The notes beneath the pieces are model-generated. The model saw only the letters and a list, made by a program, of their open reading frames with translations. It was not told the origin of the DNA and ran no database searches. From Gemmatimonadota bacterium (lineage in GTDB: Bacteria > Gemmatimonadota > Gemmatimonadetes > Longimicrobiales > Gaopeijiaceae), in the NCBI GenBank assembly GCA_041390125.1, contig JAWKQN010000007.1, forward strand, positions 62,001-126,000: a DNA stretch of 64,000 bases, read 5' to 3'. The translations under genes and the position numbers were made by a program. This document shows, piece after piece, positions 8,383-15,906 of this stretch (positions are counted from its first letter, which is position 1; the number at the start of each line of letters is the position of its first letter).

Positions 8383-8768
8383 AGAAGGAACGCGATCCGG
8401 TTGTCGGGCACATCGGCCCGACCAGGTACGACCGCCTCGATCCCGCGGGCGACCCCGAGCGCTGGGAGCGCACGGTGCAGCGCATCGTGCAGGCCGCCGC
8501 ACCCGAGCTGGCGCGGCGTCAGTCGGCGAGCGCGTGGTCGCTGGGCGGCGCGCTGGAGCGCTGGCGACGCCGCGGCATGGCCGCGGCCGGGCTCGTGGCG
8601 GCGGCCGCTTCGCTCACGCTGTTCGCGCTGGGTGTGCCCGGCGGCGAGGCGGAGGCGGCGGTGGCGCATCCCGCAGACGCCTTGATGCCGGACATGGCGG
8701 ATTGGCTCGTGACCGGCGAGGCACCCACGATGGTGGCGCTCATCGGTGAGTTCGGAGAGCCTCGGTGA
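8379..8768 (+). CDS. Small single-pass membrane protein, probable anti-sigma partner
   Basis: The 129-residue protein has an N-terminal cytoplasmic half (about 1-68), one membrane helix (about 69-88, MAAAGLVAAAASLTLFALGV) and a short periplasmic end. I do not see the zinc-binding HxxxCxxC of ZAS anti-sigma factors, so the assignment rests on position and topology: it overlaps the sigma gene by four bases and is followed by a periplasmic sensor-like protein. It could equally be an unrelated small membrane protein. Confidence 0.5.
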   Translation: MKKERDPVVGHIGPTRYDRLDPAGDPERWERTVQRIVQAAAPELARRQSASAWSLGGALERWRRRGMAAAGLVAAAASLTLFALGVPGGEAEAAVAHPADALMPDMADWLVTGEAPTMVALIGEFGEPR

Positions 8769-9289
8769 CACGCTCACGCGGATGGTGGGGCCCGGCGGCG
8801 TTGATCGTCTCCGTGTTCGTGGCCGGCGGGCTCAGCGGCGCCGCGACCGTGCGTTGGATGGAGTCGCGCACGCCGGAGGCCGAGGTGCGCACGGAGCGTG
8901 CGGAACGAGAGGGCGATCCGGAGCCCGGACGCCGGCAGCGGTCCTCTTCCGGACGCTCCTCCAACCGGTTCCTCGACGAGATGGAGGAGCGGCTCGGGCT
9001 CAGCGCGACCCAGGTGGAGCAGATCGACAGCATCGTGCAGGCCCAGCGCCGGCGCAGCCGTGAGGTGATGGAGAGCATCCGCCCGCAGCTGTCTGCGGCC
9101 CTCGACTCGATGAACCTCGCCATCGAGGACGTCCTGCAGCCCGAACAACAGCCGGGCTTCCAGGAGATGCTGGAGGAGGCGCGCAAGCGCTCGGATCGCA
9201 GCCGCCGGGACGGAGACGACCGGCGGCGGAACGGGGAGCCGCCGCGCGACGGCCGGGGTCCCGGCTCGGGAGCCTCCTCTCCCTTCTGA
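8765..9289 (+). CDS. Membrane-anchored Spy/CpxP-like (periplasmic metal/stress sensor type) protein
   Basis: The 174-residue protein starts with a GTG overlapping the previous stop. An N-terminal membrane helix (about 9-28) is followed by a charged, helical periplasmic region. Within it, RLGLSATQVEQIDSIVQ matches the 'L-T/S-x-x-Q' repeat region of Spy/CpxP/ZraP proteins, which are periplasmic chaperones or metal sensors. The C-terminus is a low-complexity Arg/Asp/Gly tail (about 140-174). Its place after a sigma factor and a one-helix protein suggests it feeds envelope stress to the sigma factor. That role is inferred. Confidence 0.65.
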   Translation: MTRSRGWWGPAALIVSVFVAGGLSGAATVRWMESRTPEAEVRTERAEREGDPEPGRRQRSSSGRSSNRFLDEMEERLGLSATQVEQIDSIVQAQRRRSREVMESIRPQLSAALDSMNLAIEDVLQPEQQPGFQEMLEEARKRSDRSRRDGDDRRRNGEPPRDGRGPGSGASSPF

Positions 9290-9505
9290 CCCGCGGATCG
9301 ATCGGGGTCGACGCGCGCCGGGGCGCGCCCCCGCGCGTCGGTGCCGCGTCGCGACGATGGCGCTCCCGGACCTCCTGCGGGGTAGCACGGCGGGTCGTCC
9401 GTCCGGACCGGACCCGCTGGCCTCCGCCCCGGCCTCCGGACGTCGACGAAGGTGGGGGCGCGGGCGCGCGTCCGCGCGGAGGCCGGACAGGGGACAGCGA
9501 GGATC

Positions 9506-9985
9506 ATGGACCGCAGAGCGAGCGTGTGGGTGGGGTGGATGGTGGCGGCGTCGACGTTCGTGGCCCCGGCGGCTGCGCAGGACGTCCACTGGGGGGTGCG
9601 GGGCGGTCTGACCCTCGACCCCGACGGCTTCTTCTTCGGCGCCCACGGCGAGATCGAGGTGGACGACGTGCCCGAGTTGCGGATCGTCCCCAGCGTGGAT
9701 GCCTCGTTCGGCGAGGAAGGGTCCGTGGACTTCACCGCCGTGCGCATCAGCACCAACGGCCACTGGTACTTCGACATCGACGAGAACTTCCGTCCGTTTG
9801 CGCTCGGCGGCCTGTCCCTCTACTTCTTCGATCCCGACGTTCCGGGCGCCCGGGACGCCTCCAGCAACGAGCTCGGCCTCAACCTGGGCGGAGGGCTCGA
9901 CTTCGGCCTGATCTCCGCCGAGCTGTGGGTGGGCGTCTCGGACATCCCCAACCTGACCCTGGCCGCCGCCTACACATTCGAATGA
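9506..9985 (+). CDS. Small outer-membrane beta-barrel protein
   Basis: The 159-residue product starts at an ATG shortly after GAGG and carries a signal peptide ending in AAAQ. The mature part alternates strand-like segments with acidic turns (WGVRGGLTLDPDGFFFGAHGEIEVDD in part; GHWYFDIDENFRPFALGGLSLYFF in part) and ends in an aromatic residue next to last (YTFE), compatible with an eight-strand barrel of the OmpW/OmpA-like type. The stop overlaps the SoxC-like start by four bases, so it is likely co-expressed with the molybdoenzyme, but a role in sulfur metabolism is not evident. Confidence 0.6.
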   Translation: MDRRASVWVGWMVAASTFVAPAAAQDVHWGVRGGLTLDPDGFFFGAHGEIEVDDVPELRIVPSVDASFGEEGSVDFTAVRISTNGHWYFDIDENFRPFALGGLSLYFFDPDVPGARDASSNELGLNLGGGLDFGLISAELWVGVSDIPNLTLAAAYTFE

Positions 9986-11238
9986 GCGCACCGCCGGAGG
10001 ATCCGAAGCCCCTGTCGCGACGCGCCCTGCTCGCCGGCGCGGCAGGGGCGCTCGGCGCCTCCGTGCTGGGTGGCGCTGCGCTCGAGGGCACCGCTTCGGC
10101 GCTGCCGCCCGCGCAGGCGGGACCGCCCCAGGTTCCGCCCGATCCGTCCGCCGTGCTGGGACGGCTTCCCAACGAGGTGGGGGAGCGCTCCCCGTTCGTC
10201 CGCCCCGTGCGCGACCCCAGTCCCACGTCCTCGCGCACACCGCTCCAGGATCTGCACGGCATCATCACGCCGTCGGACCTGCACTTCGAGCGGCATCACG
10301 GGGGCGTGGCCCTGGTGGATCCCGCGGCCTACCGGCTGCTGATCCACGGGATGGTGGAGCGCCCCATGGTGTTCACGCTGGACGACCTGCTGCGCTACCC
10401 GTCCATCTCGCGCATCCACTTCCTGGAGTGCTCGGGCAACTTCCCCACCCGGGCGGGCCCCGAGACGCCGGCCCAACGCGTGTGCGGGCTGACGAGCACC
10501 AGCGAGTGGACGGGCGTGCCGCTGTCGACGCTGCTGAACGAGGTGGGCGTGCGTCCCGAGGCCACCTGGATGATCGCCGAAGGACAGGACGCCGCGCTGA
10601 TGGCGCGCAGCATCCCCATGGAGAAGGCCTGGGACGACGCCTTCATCGCCTACGGGCAGAACGGGGAGCCGCTGCGTCCCGAGCAGGGGTACCCGGCCCG
10701 CCTGTTCCTGCCGGGCTGGGAAGGCAACACCAACGTGAAGTGGCTGCGCCGCCTGGAGCTCACGGACGGGCCGCTGATGGCGCGCGAGGAGACATCCCGG
10801 TACAGCGATCCGCTGGGCGACGGCACGGTCCGGCAGTTCTCCTTCGTGATGGACGCGCGCTCGATCATCACCACCCCGTCGTGGCCGCAGCGGCTCCGAC
10901 CCGGGTGGAACGAGATCCGCGGGATCGCCTGGAGCGGGCGCGGGCGCATCACGGGTGTGGACGTGAGCCTGGACGGCGGGGAAGAGTGGCAGCGCGCGGA
11001 CCTGCAGGAGCCGGTCTTCTCGAAGGCGCATACGCGCTTCCGCTTCATGTGGCACTGGGACGGTGCGCGCACCGAGATCGCCAGCCGCGCCACGGACGAG
11101 ACAGGCTACGTGCAGCCGACCCGCGCGCAGCTCCTGGAGGCGCGCAGCGCCCGCACGTCCTACCACCTCAACCCGATCACGGCCTGGGTCGTCGAGCCGG
11201 ACGGGCAGGTGCTGTACCGCGAGGAGCCGTGGGCGTGA
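9982..11238 (+). CDS. soxC: SoxC-like sulfane/sulfite dehydrogenase, molybdopterin subunit (Tat-exported)
   Basis: The 418-residue protein has a twin-arginine signal (PLSRRALLAGAAGALGAS) and so is folded in the cytoplasm and exported to the periplasm. It matches the sulfite oxidase fold: a Mo-cofactor domain (about 90-290) with the ligand Cys150 in HFLECSGN, LTSTSEWTGVPLSTLL, and RLFLPGWEGNTNVKWLRRL, then a dimerisation domain (about 300-415) with GRITGVDVSLDGGEEWQ. SoxC partners a cytochrome SoxD to oxidise sulfane sulfur in the Sox cycle, and relatives (SorA) oxidise sulfite. No soxXYZAB is in the window, so plain sulfite oxidation is equally possible. ATGA overlap upstream, GTGA overlap downstream. 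Confidence 0.82.
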   Translation: MSAPPEDPKPLSRRALLAGAAGALGASVLGGAALEGTASALPPAQAGPPQVPPDPSAVLGRLPNEVGERSPFVRPVRDPSPTSSRTPLQDLHGIITPSDLHFERHHGGVALVDPAAYRLLIHGMVERPMVFTLDDLLRYPSISRIHFLECSGNFPTRAGPETPAQRVCGLTSTSEWTGVPLSTLLNEVGVRPEATWMIAEGQDAALMARSIPMEKAWDDAFIAYGQNGEPLRPEQGYPARLFLPGWEGNTNVKWLRRLELTDGPLMAREETSRYSDPLGDGTVRQFSFVMDARSIITTPSWPQRLRPGWNEIRGIAWSGRGRITGVDVSLDGGEEWQRADLQEPVFSKAHTRFRFMWHWDGARTEIASRATDETGYVQPTRAQLLEARSARTSYHLNPITAWVVEPDGQVLYREEPWA

Positions 11239-11861
11239 ACGGCCGCAGCTGCGCCGGCGGCGCGCTGGTCCTGGCGGTCGCGAGCGTCGCCTGCGCCGGC
11301 GACGGCGCGGGCGGTGCCCCCGGCCTCGGCACGGCGGGAGCCGCCGCCTCCTCGACGACGCCCCTGGCCGCGTCGGAGACGCTGCCCACCCACTGGGGAC
11401 TCGGCTCCGACGCGCCCGACGCACTGATCGCGGCCTGGGACCTGGACGTGGGCCCCGACGGGAGCGGCCTCCCTCCGGGCCGGGGGACCGCCGCGGAGGG
11501 CGCGCGGCTCTACCAGCAGCTCTGCGCCTCCTGCCACGGCCTGGCCGCCGAAGGGCAGACCATCAACCCCGCCCTGGTGGTGCGGGGGACGCCGGAGGAG
11601 GCCTTCCGGGCTCGGGGAATCGGCGAATTCTGGCCTTACGCGACAACGCTTTACGACTACATCCGGCGGTCGATGCCCCAGACGGCGCCGGGCAGCCTCA
11701 CGCCCGACCAGGTCTACGCGCTGGTCGCCTTCCTGCTGGCCGAGAATGGCCGGATCGGGCGCGACGAGGTCGTGGACCAGACCACGCTTCCCGCCGTCGA
11801 GATGCCGGGGCGGACCCGCTTCGTGCTGGACGACCGGACGGGTGGTCCGACCATCCGGTAG
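11235..11861 (+). CDS. Mono-haem cytochrome c, SoxD/SorB-like partner of the molybdoenzyme
   Basis: The 208-residue protein begins with a hydrophobic signal segment ending near SVACAG, possibly a lipoprotein site. It contains one class I cytochrome c domain (about 80-170): CASCH at residues 97-101 binds haem, and Met147 in RRSMPQTAPGSL is the likely sixth ligand. Classical SoxD carries two haems and is nearly twice this length, so this is either a short SoxD or a SorB-like cytochrome. It would accept electrons from the molybdoenzyme encoded just upstream, with a GTGA overlap. Confidence 0.8.
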   Translation: MNGRSCAGGALVLAVASVACAGDGAGGAPGLGTAGAAASSTTPLAASETLPTHWGLGSDAPDALIAAWDLDVGPDGSGLPPGRGTAAEGARLYQQLCASCHGLAAEGQTINPALVVRGTPEEAFRARGIGEFWPYATTLYDYIRRSMPQTAPGSLTPDQVYALVAFLLAENGRIGRDEVVDQTTLPAVEMPGRTRFVLDDRTGGPTIR

Positions 11862-11935
11862 GGCGCCGGAAGGACCTCCAGACGGGCCCGCCGATCCGGC
11901 CGATGGAGGGGCGCAAAACCTGACTTCCGGCCCCC

Positions 11936-12164
11936 TTGACGCCTTTCAGGAGGCCGTTCATCCTTGAAGCACTGTCGCAAGGTGCGGCGGTGTGGGCTGC
12001 TACGAACATGCTGAGGCGGAATGCCTGAAGGCCTGGGCCTTCCGCTTTTTACTTGTACGGACGACCCACTGAACTCCGCGTGGCGTGCCACGCAAGTATT
12101 GGTGAGTCGCCTGTGGGTACGGGATCTTCCGCACTCGAGCGACGAACACCAGGGAAACAGGAAG
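11936..12164 (+). promoter_or_regulatory. Long structured leader of the cold-shock gene
   Basis: A possible promoter TTGACG (11936-11941), 17-base gap, CATCCT (11959-11964) would give a leader of about 190 bases. Inside it, GAAGGC-CTGG-GCCTTC (12027-12042) forms a 6-bp hairpin followed by CGC and five T (12046-12050), which looks like an intrinsic terminator. GCGGAA (12016-12021) and TTCCGC (12040-12045) form a competing outer stem. Long leaders with alternative folds are known for cspA-type genes; this sequence suggests attenuation or a temperature-dependent switch. Confidence 0.45.
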
Positions 12165-12371
12165 ATGCGTACCAAGGGCACCGTGAAGTGGTTCAACGAC
12201 GAGAAGGGCTTCGGCTTCATCACCGTCGAGGGCGGCGGCAAGGATTGCTTCGTCCATCACTCGGCGATCAAGGCCGACGGCTTCCGCTCGCTGAGCGAAG
12301 GTGACAAGGTGGAGTTCGACATGGTCCAGGGCACCAAGGGCCCGGCCGCGGAGAACGTCACCAAGGTCTGA
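12165..12371 (+). CDS. CspA-family cold-shock protein
   Basis: The 68-residue protein is a single cold-shock domain with both RNA-binding motifs: KGFGFI (RNP1) and DCFVHHS (RNP2), preceded by GTVKWFNDE. It binds single-stranded RNA/DNA and acts as an RNA chaperone. The ATG at 12165 follows AGGAAG. A 48-codon in-frame extension exists upstream but is rejected, since the protein is full length from here. Valine-rich ending ENVTKV is normal for the family. Confidence 0.96.
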   Translation: MRTKGTVKWFNDEKGFGFITVEGGGKDCFVHHSAIKADGFRSLSEGDKVEFDMVQGTKGPAAENVTKV

Positions 12372-12395
12372 CGCTTCGGCGCTGGATCGAACGTC

Positions 12396-12427
12396 GGGGC
12401 CGTTCCGAGGCATCGGGACGGCCCCTT
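12396..12427 (+). terminator. Terminator hairpin after the cold-shock gene
   Basis: GGGGCCGT (12396-12403) and ACGGCCCC (12418-12425) form an 8-bp stem followed by a T-rich stretch (TTCGTCGTTTC). Confidence 0.7.
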
Positions 12428-12459
12428 CGTCGTTTCTCCACCGGGAGGGAGGGACCGTG

Positions 12460-13080
12460 ATGCGGTTGATGACGGGTGTCCTGGCGTGCTGCGCCTGGGT
12501 GGCTCCGCTGGTCGCCCAGGACGCCATCGGCGTGGGGATGGTCCAGGTGGAGGCGCGGATCGGTGAGCCGCTCTACTTCTTCGCCGAGCCGGAGTTCGAC
12601 GCGCTGCCGGACGTCACCAGCGCGGTGGACAGCATCACGTTCGAGCAGGGCCCCTGGTATGTGGACATCGCCACGGCACCGCCCTGGCTGGTGCCCGAGA
12701 CCCTCAAGCTCGACTACGACCTCCTGCTCTTCCGCGCCCACACGGTGCGACGCGACTTCGTCGAGGTCGTGGTCAACGGGCTGGACGGCCGCACGGCCTG
12801 GGTGGCGCGGGACCGGATCCGCTTCCGGCCCTGGTCCGAGTTCCTGCTGGAGGTCTACGCCGTCGAGGCGCTCGACGGTGTCTCCAATCCCGTGCGCCTG
12901 AAGCCGCTGGACCACGCGGCGGTGTTGGCGGAAGCGGTCCTGCCGCTCCGTCCGCTCGCGATGCGCGGGGACTGGCTGCAGGTCACGACCGACGGCCTCG
13001 CCGACCGGATCGCTCCCACCGGCTGGATCCGCTGGCGGGACGGCGAGCGTCTGCTCGTCACCTGGGCGTTGCTGTCGTGA
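12460..13080 (+). CDS. Secreted protein with a C-terminal SH3-like domain
   Basis: The 206-residue protein has a signal peptide (LMTGVLACCAWVAPLVAQ) after a good GGAGGGAGGG ribosome site. The C-terminal part (GDWLQVTTDGLADRIAPTGWIRWRDGERLLVTW, in pieces) resembles a bacterial SH3 domain, a fold that often binds cell-wall peptides. A second, weaker SH3-like segment may be the DGRTAWVARDRIRFRPW stretch. Function is unknown. Its stop overlaps the next start (GTGA). Confidence 0.55.
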   Translation: MRLMTGVLACCAWVAPLVAQDAIGVGMVQVEARIGEPLYFFAEPEFDALPDVTSAVDSITFEQGPWYVDIATAPPWLVPETLKLDYDLLLFRAHTVRRDFVEVVVNGLDGRTAWVARDRIRFRPWSEFLLEVYAVEALDGVSNPVRLKPLDHAAVLAEAVLPLRPLAMRGDWLQVTTDGLADRIAPTGWIRWRDGERLLVTWALLS

Positions 13081-13361
13081 GCGCCGGCGTGGCCGGCGCC
13101 GCGTATGTGTTCGCGATGCTCCTCGCCGGCTTCTTCACCGGTGGCCTCGTGGGCGGGCGGCTCCTCGCGAGTGGCATGGGCGTCGATCGCATCGCCGACG
13201 CGCTGGGGGGCGTGATGGTCGGGACCGGGCTGGGCGCGGTGATCGCGCTCGCCACGCTCGGTCGGTTGTCCGTCCGTGGCCGATGGGTGGGGGCGGGGGC
13301 GGCGTTCGGGCTGGCCCTCCTGGCCTTCGGTGTCGTGCGGCTCCTCTCCGCGCGCGGGTAG
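13077..13361 (+). CDS. Small glycine/alanine-rich membrane protein
   Basis: The 94-residue protein has three predicted membrane helices (about 5-30, 40-62 and 70-90) with small-residue packing motifs (GGLVGGRLLASGMG). I do not recognise a family. It is coupled to the SH3-like protein by a GTGA overlap and lies six bases before the thioesterase start. Confidence 0.55.
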   Translation: MSAGVAGAAYVFAMLLAGFFTGGLVGGRLLASGMGVDRIADALGGVMVGTGLGAVIALATLGRLSVRGRWVGAGAAFGLALLAFGVVRLLSARG

Positions 13362-13367
13362 GGCACC

Positions 13368-13898
13368 ATGGGCGAATGGCACCTGGGCTTCGACGTGCGC
13401 TGGGCCGATCTCGATCCCAACCAGCACGTGCGACACACGGCGTACGCGGACTACGGCACCCACGTGCGGATGTCGTGGTTGGCGAGCGCCGGGTTCGACG
13501 CGGCCCGCTTCGAGGCTCTGCGCATCGGGCCGGTGATCCTGCTGGAGCAGAATCGCTATCTCAAGGAAGTCGCCGCGGGGGATCGGCTGGAGTACGACCT
13601 CAAGGTCGCGGGTGCGTCGGAGGACGCGTCGCGCTTCCGGCTGCGCCACGAGATCCGGCGGGGCGACGGAAGGGTCGCCGCGCGCATCGAGGTGGAGGGA
13701 GGATGGATGGACCTCGACGCGCGCCGTTTGAAGCCGCCGCCGCCGGAGCTCGCCGCCGCCCTCCGGGCGCTGGTGCCGACGGACGACTTCGAACGCCTCG
13801 AACCGTACGGAAGCCGCCGCGCGCGCGGCGAGCGGGATGGCGTCGGCGAGGAGCGTCCGAGCCGCGGCGAGGCGGGCGAGGGAGACCGCAACGCCTGA
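13368..13898 (+). CDS. Acyl-CoA thioesterase, hot-dog fold (YbgC/4HBT type)
   Basis: The 176-residue protein shows the 4-hydroxybenzoyl-CoA thioesterase pattern: FDVRWADLDPNQHVRHTAYADY, with the catalytic Asp in the DLDPNQHV motif, then the long hot-dog helix and strands up to about residue 140. The last 35 residues are charged and low complexity. Hydrolyses acyl-CoA or acyl-ACP thioesters in the cytoplasm; the substrate cannot be read. It starts six bases after the small membrane protein gene. Confidence 0.85.
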   Translation: MGEWHLGFDVRWADLDPNQHVRHTAYADYGTHVRMSWLASAGFDAARFEALRIGPVILLEQNRYLKEVAAGDRLEYDLKVAGASEDASRFRLRHEIRRGDGRVAARIEVEGGWMDLDARRLKPPPPELAAALRALVPTDDFERLEPYGSRRARGERDGVGEERPSRGEAGEGDRNA

Positions 13899-13913
13899 GC
13901 GGGCGGTGCCGGA

Positions 13914-14255
13914 TCAGCGCTCCGACGCGGCGTCCCGCGTGGCTGCGCGACGCGGCCGCACGGGGGGCACGCGCTCGCACATGAGGGCGCAGAGCCGCTC
14001 GACCCCGGGGTCGGCCACGCGGTAGCGCACCCAGAGCCCCTCGCGCCGGCGCTCGACGAACCCCGCCCTGTGCAGCACCTGGAGATGCTTGGAGACGTTC
14101 GCCTGCCGCAGCCCGGTGGCGTCGACCAGCTCCGACACGGTGCGTTCCCCGCCCATCAATCCGTTCAGCACCGCCAGGCGCGAGGGTTCGGCCAGCGCCC
14201 GGAACCGCGCCGCCACCTGCCGAACCTCCGGCCCCGACAGGCGCAGGGTGCTCAC
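13914..14255 (-). CDS. ArsR-family transcriptional repressor of the sulfur locus
   Basis: The 113-residue protein is a winged helix-turn-helix repressor: FRALAEPSRLAVLNGL, then TVSELVDATGLRQANVSKHLQVLHRAGFV and wing RREGLWVRYRV. It overlaps the upstream FeS/NrfD gene as GTGA and is transcribed with it. The neighbours make it the likely regulator of persulfide metabolism, like BigR/SqrR. Those sensors use one cysteine in the second helix and one in the last helix; here the only cysteines are two in the last helix (LCALMCERV, CxxxC). The sensing chemistry therefore probably differs. Confidence 0.85.
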   Translation of the reverse strand: MSTLRLSGPEVRQVAARFRALAEPSRLAVLNGLMGGERTVSELVDATGLRQANVSKHLQVLHRAGFVERRREGLWVRYRVADPGVERLCALMCERVPPVRPRRAATRDAASER

Positions 14256-15775
14256 GCCAGGGCCACCGATTGCCCGGCCTGCACGAACGCGTGCTCGAAG
14301 AGGAACAGCCCCACCAGCCCAGCCACCAGGGAAGGCACGCCCCACCAGGGGGCCAGCACGCCGACCAGGGAGAGCAGCAGCCCGCCCCAGAACCAGCCCG
14401 CCCAGGCGCCCCGGATCAGCTCGTGGTGCGCGAGGCGCGCGTGGGCCGTGGCGCCGGCGCCCAGCGCTTCGCTGAGGACCAGCAGGACATGCCCGGCCGT
14501 GCTCCAGAGGAAGACCCAGCGCAGGGCCGGAAGGGGCCAGGCTCCGAAGGCCGGAGCGAGCAGCGCCAGCACGCCCGAGCCGGCCATCCCGGCCTGGGCC
14601 AGCAGGTGCACGGGGAGGAGCGGGTTCTGCCAGAGGTCGCGACCGCGCGACTGCGAGAACAGGAACGCCGTATAGACCGCCGTGAGGACGGCCAACGGAA
14701 CGCCCGCGATCGCCAACCAGGGCGTCGCGCCGCTGCGACCCGTGACGGCCAGGCCCAACTGGGCCAAGAGCATCGCAGCGTATCCGCCTATGATGAAGCC
14801 ACCCCGGACGAGCCAGCTGCGCCGCTGGGGCCGGACGAACAGGTACCAGAAGCGCGTCGGGTGCTCGAGATCCCAGATGAGCAACAGCCCCGTCAGCCCC
14901 AGGAAGGCCAGCCCCACACCGGGCGCGCCCCACCCCCACAGGTCGGAGGTCCACCCGAGCACCCCGGCCAGGCCGAGGGCCAGCGGCACCAGGTAGGCGC
15001 CGGCGGCCACCGACTTGGTCCAGGTGTACAGGCTCACGCGCCAGTCCCACGGCACGCTGTGCCCGACGTCGTAGGCCAGCAGGGCCGCGGCGGCGCTGCG
15101 TCCCTTGCGCGGGTGACCGCTGGCGACGGTGTGCGGTCCGGAGGGCTGCTCGCTCCAGAGATAGAGGCCCCCGTCCGGGCGGCGGGCCGCCAGCGGATCG
15201 AGCGTGGCCTGGGTGGCACCCTTGTAGAACAGCTTGGGTCGGGTCTCCTTCTCCGGACGCCGGACGGAGACGGCATCCCGGTGCACGATGCGCGAGACCT
15301 CGGAGAGCGGATCGTCCAGGTCCCCCACGAGGATCGCCTGCGTGGGACAGACGACCACGCAGGCGGGCTCCAGCCCCACGTCGAGACGGTGCGCGCAGAA
15401 GTTGCACTTCTCGGCGGAGTGGTCGTCCGGGTTGATGAAGATGGCGTCGTAGGGACAGGCGGCGATGCAGGCCTTGCAGCCGATGCACGCGGCCTTGTCG
15501 AAGTCGACGATCCCATCGGGCCGCTGGAACATGGCGGCCGTGGGGCACGCGGCCACGCAGGGCGGGTTCTCGCACTGGTTGCAGCGCGTGACCTGGAAGG
15601 CGCGGCGGGCCTGGGGGAACTCGCCCACCTCCACGTACTTGACGTACGTTCGGTTGACGGAGAGGGGCACCAGGTTCTCGGACTTGCACGCGGTCGAGCA
15701 GGCATGGCACCCGATACAGCGCGTGTGGTCGATGACCTTGGCCCAGCGCGCGGCGGAAGCGGCAGTCGTGGTCAA
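14252..15775 (-). CDS. Fused 4Fe-4S ferredoxin and NrfD-like membrane subunit (SoeBC/PsrBC-like)
   Basis: The 507-residue product joins two subunits normally made separately. Residues about 12-190 form an electron-transfer ferredoxin with four cysteine clusters (CIGCHACSTAC, CNQCENPPCVAAC, CIGCKACIAAC, CNFC...). Residues about 230-505 are an NrfD/PsrC-type protein with about eight membrane helices that passes electrons to or from quinone. The TTG at 15775 is chosen because GGAG lies ten bases upstream and the only upstream ATG (15835) overlaps the promoter. With the molybdenum subunit transcribed divergently it would make a Soe-like sulfite dehydrogenase. Confidence 0.85.
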   Translation of the reverse strand: MTTTAASAARWAKVIDHTRCIGCHACSTACKSENLVPLSVNRTYVKYVEVGEFPQARRAFQVTRCNQCENPPCVAACPTAAMFQRPDGIVDFDKAACIGCKACIAACPYDAIFINPDDHSAEKCNFCAHRLDVGLEPACVVVCPTQAILVGDLDDPLSEVSRIVHRDAVSVRRPEKETRPKLFYKGATQATLDPLAARRPDGGLYLWSEQPSGPHTVASGHPRKGRSAAAALLAYDVGHSVPWDWRVSLYTWTKSVAAGAYLVPLALGLAGVLGWTSDLWGWGAPGVGLAFLGLTGLLLIWDLEHPTRFWYLFVRPQRRSWLVRGGFIIGGYAAMLLAQLGLAVTGRSGATPWLAIAGVPLAVLTAVYTAFLFSQSRGRDLWQNPLLPVHLLAQAGMAGSGVLALLAPAFGAWPLPALRWVFLWSTAGHVLLVLSEALGAGATAHARLAHHELIRGAWAGWFWGGLLLSLVGVLAPWWGVPSLVAGLVGLFLFEHAFVQAGQSVALA

Positions 15776-15811
15776 GCCGGCGGCTCTCCGGAAGGCAGTG
15801 GACGGGGCTGG

Positions 15812-15840
15812 TTGCCCATATAACCACGCAGGCATATACT
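15812..15840 (+). promoter_or_regulatory. Face-to-face overlapping promoters of the sulfur locus
   Basis: Rightward: TTGCCC (15812-15817), 17 bases, TATACT (15835-15840), about 66 bases before the dioxygenase ATG. Leftward on the other strand: TTGCGA, exactly 17 bases, then TATATG (15822-15817). The two -10 boxes lie inside each other's spacer, in an AT-rich island within GC-rich DNA. The repeated CATATA elements here are the natural place for the ArsR protein to bind and shut both directions at once. Confidence 0.65.
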
Positions 15841-15906
15841 CGCAAGCGCCGTCTCTGGAGGCAGGCGCGGTCCTGGCATACGCGGGACGTCCACCGACGA
15901 GGACCC

